The position numbers were made by a program, and so were the translations under genes. Of a stretch of DNA of 64,000 nt, positions 58,521 through 64,000 are shown in pieces. Position 1 is the stretch's first letter; each line of letters begins with the position of its first letter. This DNA comes from Sebastes aleutianus. Lineage: Eukaryota > Chordata > Actinopteri > Perciformes > Sebastidae. The stretch spans positions 61,000 through 124,999 of the forward strand of contig CAKAKS010000168.1 of the NCBI GenBank assembly GCA_916700875.1. Reading direction: 5' to 3'. The notes below the pieces were generated by a model, which had not been told where the DNA came from, did not search any database, and was given only the letters and a program-made list of their open reading frames with translations.

Positions 58521-59480
58521 CTGAGAGAGACAGAGACAGAAAAAAGAGACATCTCAGTACAGCCAGCTCCTTTACCATTCTACCTTCTGTTTTAGAGGGG
58601 TGAGGTACAGGGGATGTTCAGGGGTAGATAAATAGTCAACAGTAGATGTCACATAGAAGTGGTGTACATCATCTGAAAGCTGGGAACCTGAAGATTCATT
58701 TGAGATGCAGCACTGTGTGGTAAGTTTTTATAGTCATAAATCAGAAATAAAAATGTATTAATAAATGGATGAATAGATTAAAATAAATAGTGAAAGTGTA
58801 TAAGAGGGTAGAACATTATGATAGAAGTGTAGCTCTCTTCACAACAACACAGACACAGGTCGGTTCTTTGATACGGGCGTTTATTGCTTGGACACGTCTT
58901 TCTCTGATGCTTCACTTCTCAGTCACGTCATGCACACGCCGTGAAAACTACGAATCAACACAGCACAAGCATATCGGTAAAATACACTTGACATAGCATG
59001 AGAACAAAGGAAAATACAAATTGGCGGGAACATGAGTTAAATTGCATTTACAGGTAGAACAACAATACCTCGTTGGCCGCTTGTCATGAAAAGAGGTTCT
59101 TGAGTCCATGAAAGTCCTTTTGAAAGTCTCTTTGACTGTCTGCTTTTAGCTTCAGACGTCGATAATCATAGCTTTAAACACTTTACAGAGCCCGCGAAAG
59201 GCATCTGCTCCTTCACTTACGTTGGATTGTTTCAGTCCCTCAATGAATTCCGTTGGTTCCGGGGCGGAACGTAAAACACAGTGGACTAATGTACTTTTGA
59301 CTGAAACACTTCTACCTGTTACATATTTTGAACTGTATGAAACAAATAATTTTACTCACATCATATTTAAATTTTTAACCTTACATTAAATGAATTATCT
59401 ATTTATTTATTTATTGCATGAACTTATGTGATCAATTACTAATTATATATCATGAACACATTTATGCAACGGCACTTACA

Positions 59481-59518
<38 letters not shown>

Positions 59519-59762
59519 TCTTAGTGACAGTGATGGTTGCCATAGCTACCGGGGCGCCCCTGCACGCTGCTGTGTGCGCGTGTGTTCTATGTTCTACGTT
59601 TAGGATGTCATTCTAGAATTCTATGACGCATCACAGCCATTGTGGAATTCAGTAAGATTAGGACTCACCTTATTCTTCACTTGTTTTCTCAGAGCAAAAT
59701 ATCTTGCAAAACCGCCAAGAGACCAAAACTCAACGCTGAACATCCACTTCTTCATTGACACA
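58521..59762. other. Spacer between the class I array and the SUN gene
   Basis: Class I similarity ends near 58570. The sequence beyond has an ATT repeat (59482-59517) and no coding exon that I can support. The stretch just before 59763 may be SUN 5' UTR or promoter. Confidence 0.5.
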
Positions 59763-60698
59763 ATGTTATCAAACAGGCAAAGTGAAGGTAAAGAATTGTT
59801 TCTATCACAGATCTGTGAAACACACACTCAGTAAGCAGAGCAGCAATACCTCTGTATGGTTTCTGTTGGAACATATTCATATGTAACGTGATTAATCCTA
59901 CCTTTGAGAGATTAATATTCAGACTGTGTGAGAGAGATGTTTCTAATCATTTTTGTCCAATGCAGTTTGACAAAATGTTAGAAACACTTTTCGAGAAAAT
60001 TTAATCCAGTCATGGACATGAATTCCCTTTTGCACATTTCCTAATATAACTGCAAAGTTTCTAATCGTGCAAAAAAACAACAACAATATGTTCAACTTGA
60101 TGTTAGGTCAAATAGTTTTCTTTAATGACTTTCATGCACAGGTGGTAGTTCCTGTAAGCCTCTATTCAACTGGGTTAGGCAGTAATGGAGCACTGATTGA
60201 ATTTATACTTATTCAAAAACTGACATTGAGAAAAGTAATAAAAGAGGATAAATATAATTATTTATATTATAAATATTAAAGAAAAAGTTACTTGTATGAC
60301 TATGTGGAAAATAAACAGCAGTCTATATTCACAAAAAGAAGAGAAGATGGTTAAAAGGCTCATCCAACACAAACTACAACCTCAAAAATGGCTTTAGTTG
60401 AATCCACACATCTCTGACATAGAGTGTTTTTTTTTTGGTTTCTGTGTGTCTGACACTCAAAAACACAAAACTATTGACATGCACTGAGTTGCTTCTTACA
60501 GTAGAAGTGTTGTAGTTAGAAAAGTCAAAGTGTATGACATAACTTGTGTCAGTGAGTGACTGACCACCTCCTCTGCTCTCTTGTTTTGTTTACAGTCACG
60601 GTACGTAGAAGCGTTCGACTGACCAACGCAGGATATTACAACCATCTAGGAAAACCAGTCATTTCCTACAAGGAGACGGCTACGTACAAGTAAGCTGA

Positions 60699-60746
<48 letters not shown>

Positions 60747-63147
60747 ACAGTCATGCTTGTATACAGTATGTTCTGTAGCATACACAGGCTATGTGTTTAA
60801 CAGTCATAAGTTCTTCATTATACATCTTCAAAGCTCTCACTCTTTCTCATTTTCATTATACAATACTTTCAGAAAAAGGAGGTTTTCTCCAGACGGTCTG
60901 AGAAAGTCCATCGCCAAGAAAATCAGCATGGCCAGCGGGATCATAGGGGCCAATTGGGCCATAGGAGCCAACGGGGCCAGTGGGGCCATTGGGGCCATTG
61001 GGGCCATTGGGGCCAACTGGGCCAGTGGGGCCAACAGGGCCAGCTGGGCCAGCGGGGCCAACAGGGACAGCGGGGCCAGCGGGGCCAACAGGGACAGCGG
61101 GGCCAGTGGGGCCACCTGGGGCAACGAGGCCAGCGGGGCCAACAGGGCCAGCTGGGCCAGCGGGGCCAACAGGGACAGCGGGGCCAGCGGGGCCAGCTGG
61201 GGCAACGAGGCCAGCGGGGCCAACAGGGACAGCGGGGGCAACCGGGCCAGTGGGGCCAATGGGGCCAGCTGGGCCAGCGGGGCCAACAGGGCCAGCTGGG
61301 CCAACAGGGCCAGCGGGGCCAACAGGGCCAGCGGGGCCAACAGGGCCAGCTGGGCCAGCGGGGCCAACAGGGACAGCGGGGCCAGTGGGGCCAGCTGGGG
61401 CAACGAGGCCAGCGGGGCCAACAGGGACAGCGGGGGCAACCGGGCCAGTGGGGCCAATGGGGCCAGCTGGGCCAGCGGGGCCAACAGGGACAGCTGGGCC
61501 AGTGGGGCCAGCGGGGCCAAAGAGGCCAGCGGGGACAACAGGGACAGCGGGGGCAACTGGGCCAGTGGGGCCAGTGGGGCCAACGGGGCCTGCTGGAACG
61601 GCATTATTCGCTGGCTGTTCTTCATGCTGCTCATGTGTCTTGGTAAGCGATCTCTCCTTCTACAAACAATCATATCTTGTTCATCAGCTTGTGTGTTTTA
61701 TACTGTAGAGTGTCTGTCTTTTGAATTAAACATCACTGACCTGTTTCTCCAATACTTTGTTTCTCTCCATCCATCAGGAATTGTATACTTCACCCTGGCT
61801 CTATCCATGAACAGCAACTCTCTTGACTCAGGACCCTCAGCGTCACTTTTCCCATCAACCAAGCGGGATACGGTATGACCTTCTTTTTATTCTTAATGTG
61901 CACCTATAAAACACAATCACAGCCCAAATATGTTCTCACCTACATGTTGAAACACACAATGATGTCAACATCCACCATTCAAATTAATCTCCTGTCACTT
62001 ACAGGCCTTGAGCACATATGAATGGATGGGGGAGCGGATGAGAATGCTGCAGGACGAGGTGCTGAGGTTAAAGCGGGTCAAGGAGCCACCAGGGGACACT
62101 ATGCCCAACTTTGCCCTGGAGTCGCAAGGTGAGACATCTAAATCACCCTCATCATTTTTATCTGTCAGATTGTAATTCACACATGTGATTTTTAGTTTTG
62201 AGATCCCTTTTTCACTTTCTTTGTGTGTGTTTTTGTGTGCAGGGGCCCTTGTTTTAGCTCGATTGTCCTCGGAAACATACCAATGCACCGGACCAACCTG
62301 TTTTCTTTTATCCCTGATACCTCTTTGGAGACGACCTGTAGACCCAAGTATTGTGACTCAGGTAGGAACTAGGAACTACACACACAAAACACATGGCTAT
62401 GCGGTTTGGCAATATCATCTAATGATTTGGATTGTTTTACTGTCTATTTTGTTATACCTCATACCATCTAAACTTTTTTTTATACTCTTTCATTCTTCAG
62501 GGAGGACCAATCGTGGTTGGACGCTGCTGGTCATTTGATGGTGAGCGTGGACATTTAGTCATAGCCCTGTCCCACCCAGTGACCATCAGCCATGTGACAC
62601 TGGGTCACATTTCAAAGACCGTGTCGCCAACTGGCAGCATCTCGAACAGTCCAAAGATGTTTGCTGTCTATGTAAGTCACAAATTTAAAATTGTTACACT
62701 GCAGACGTCACATACACGGAGAACAACAAGGTGCTCAACTGGATCTCTATCTTTCTCTCTTGCAGGGCATGAAGACTAAAGAGGATGAAGGTACCCTACT
62801 AGGAACCTTTCTTTATGATCAGGACGGCGAGTCATTGCAGACTTTCAAACTGTCTGTGAGTATTACATGGTGCAACGAAACACATGCACATGCATTTTTT
62901 AAATTTCACCCACAAGCTAATATATCATAAGAATTACAGTTTGTCTGTCCTCATTGTAGGCTACTCATTATATCCCTTATTTCCCATCCTCTCGGTTTGT
63001 GCTCAACTAACTCTCTCTGTTCATTTCTCTATCTCTCAGGATCAGGAAGCAGGTGTCTTCAGCCATGTGAAGCTGCAAGTCGAGAGCAACTGGGGAAATC
63101 CTGACTACACTTGCGTGTACAATTTCAGGGTCTATGGGACCATATAG
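59763..63147 (+). CDS. SUN-domain protein (SUN3/SPAG4-like), nine exons, long Gly/Ala/Ser repeat
   Basis: SUN proteins sit in the inner nuclear membrane and bind KASH proteins in the perinuclear space (LINC complex). Exons: 59763-59787, 60596-60689, 60873-61642, 61778-61872, 62005-62128, 62243-62361, 62501-62671, 62766-62855, 63040-63147. All junctions are GT/AG and phases agree, giving 1596 nt (531 residues). Order: short basic N-terminus (RRSVRLTN), a repeat tract at about residues 65-280 built of tripeptides such as GAN, RAS and RDS, a membrane segment (RWLFFMLLMCLGIVYFTLAL, split by an intron), a short helix (ERMRMLQDEVLRL), then the SUN domain with GRCWSFDGERG, SNSPKMFAVYG and C-terminal SNWGNPDYTCVYNFRVYG. 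The first exon (MLSNRQSE) is the least certain. The repeat tract is unusual for the family. It shares nothing with the class I array. Confidence 0.85.
60703..60745. repeat. (TG)n microsatellite in SUN gene intron 2
   Basis: A run of TG dinucleotides shortly after the donor site of SUN exon 2. It explains the apparent Cys-Val run at the start of the long open frame that overlaps exon 3. Confidence 0.9.
60945..61589 (+). repeat. Coding GC-rich 9-bp repeat tract in SUN gene exon 3
   Basis: About 70 tandem copies of a 9-bp unit (GGGGCCAAC, AGGGCCAGC, GGGACAGCG-like variants) lie inside one exon. In the frame fixed by upstream and downstream exons it reads as X-Ala/Asp-Asn/Ser tripeptides (X is Gly, Arg or Trp). 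In another frame the same DNA reads Gly-Pro-X, collagen-like, but that frame is closed by TAG at 60962-60964 and does not join the membrane segment. Other frames are also open because the unit has no stop codon in them. Confidence 0.9.
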
Positions 63148-63181
63148 AAGACGGTGTTTGCTCCTATATGGGATATGGTGT

Positions 63182-64000
63182 ACCGTGAGTGTTCACCATA
63201 CTTTCTCCCAGCAAACCTCCTGCTGGGGAGAGGTGTGGTGCACCGTGAGTGTTCACCATACGAACCTGCTGGTGAGAGGTGTGGTGTACCGTGAGTGTTC
63301 ACCATACGAACCTGCTGGGGAGAGGTGTGGTGTACCGTGAGTGTTCACCATACGAACCTGCCGGTGAGAGGTGTGGTGTACCGTGAGTGTTCACCATACG
63401 AACCTGCTGGGGAGAGGTGTGGTGTACCGTGAGTGTTCACCATACGAACCTGCTGGTGAGAGGTGTGGTGTGGTGTACCGTGAGTGTTCACCATACAAAC
63501 CTGCTGGTGAGAGGTGTGGTGTGGTGTACCGTGAGTGTTCACCATACGAACCTGCTGGTGAGAGGTGTGGTGTGGTGTACCGCGAGTGTTCACCATACGA
63601 ACCTGCTGGTGAGAGGTGTGGTGTGGTGTACCGTGAGTGTTCACCATACGAACCTGCTGGGGAGAGGTGTGGTGTACCGTGAGTGTTCACCATACGAACC
63701 TGCTGGTGAGAGGTGTGGTGTGGTGTACCGCGAGTGTTCACCATACGAACCTGCTGGTGAGAGGTGTGGTGTGGTGTACCGCGAGTGTTCACCATACGAA
63801 CCTGCTGGTGAGAGGTGTGGTGTGGTGTACCGCGAGTGTTCACCATACGAACCTGCTGGGGAGAGGTGTGGTGTGGTGTACCGCGAGTGTTCACCATACG
63901 AACCTGCTGGTGAGAGGTGTGGTGTACCGTGAGTGTTCACCACTCACGGTACATCACAGAGGTGTGAGAGGTGAGAGGTGTGGTGTACCGTGAGCGTTCA
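63182..64000. repeat. 46/51-bp minisatellite downstream of the SUN gene
   Basis: About 16 tandem copies of a unit starting ACCGTGAGTGTTCACCATAC. Units are 46 bp, or 51 bp when an extra TGGTG is present near the unit end. The array starts 35 bp after the SUN stop codon and runs to the window end, so it lies in or just after the 3' UTR. Near 63925-63955 a reversed piece makes a short palindrome (TACCGTGAG facing CTCACGGTA). Long open frames on both strands here are by-products of the repeat. Confidence 0.93.

Noticed and set aside
60837..61673. Minus-strand 278-residue Leu/Ala/Pro frame and plus-strand collagen-like and Gln-rich frames
   Set aside because: All are off-frame readings of the stop-free 9-bp repeat; the exon phases and the membrane segment fix the real frame.
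63345..63993. Open frames of 100-181 residues on both strands
   Set aside because: By-products of the 46/51-bp minisatellite.
63182..64000. CRISPR-like regular repeat
   Set aside because: Units are head-to-tail with no unique spacers, in a vertebrate genome.

Overview
The window reads as nuclear DNA of a teleost fish, probably a spiny-rayed (percomorph) one. The support is a tandem array of fish U-lineage-like MHC class I genes packed with typical fish repeats: two Tc1-like families, a Rex3/RTE-like LINE tail with GATA repeats, an L1-type ORF1 scrap, hAT-like and piggyBac-like MITEs, a tRNA-like SINE, and a BEL/Pao retrotransposon. No bacterial features, CRISPR arrays, tRNA or rRNA genes were seen.

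From 1 to about 58.5 kb, seven class I units (called A to G here) lie on the minus strand in one orientation. The exon set is leader, alpha1, alpha2, alpha3, connecting/TM, an 18-nt cytoplasmic exon and a short terminal exon. A (835-5971) shows leader and alpha1 and runs off the left edge. B (7892-10573) has only leader and alpha1. C (13950-24933) has alpha1 to tail but no leader, with a whole BEL/Pao element in intron 2. D (28144-41003) has every exon but a 1-nt insertion in alpha1 and an 8.2-kb LTR element between alpha3 and TM. E (43893-46205) has alpha1 cut by a Tc1 fragment. F (50174-54925) has every exon but a 2-nt deletion in the leader. G (56512-58520) starts at alpha2. No unit that can be judged is intact, and peptide-anchor positions differ from classical class I. 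This looks like a decaying non-classical cluster.

Two LTR elements dominate the middle. The BEL/Pao copy (16192-23814) has equal 529-bp LTRs, a 5-bp target duplication, and a gag frame and pol frame that meet inside a zinc knuckle. The second element (28846-37026) has 2.1-kb LTRs, a long gag frame, a protease scrap and envelope-like remnants, but no reverse transcriptase or integrase: a non-autonomous copy.

The right end (59763-63147, plus strand) holds a nine-exon SUN-domain gene (LINC-complex, nuclear-envelope type) with an unusual repeat tract of about 215 residues before its membrane segment. A 46/51-bp minisatellite follows its stop codon to the window end. This gene is unrelated to the class I array and marks its border.

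Exon borders were read by eye from GT/AG signals, frame continuity and comparison between the seven units. Lineage and family names rest on recognised motifs, not on a database search.
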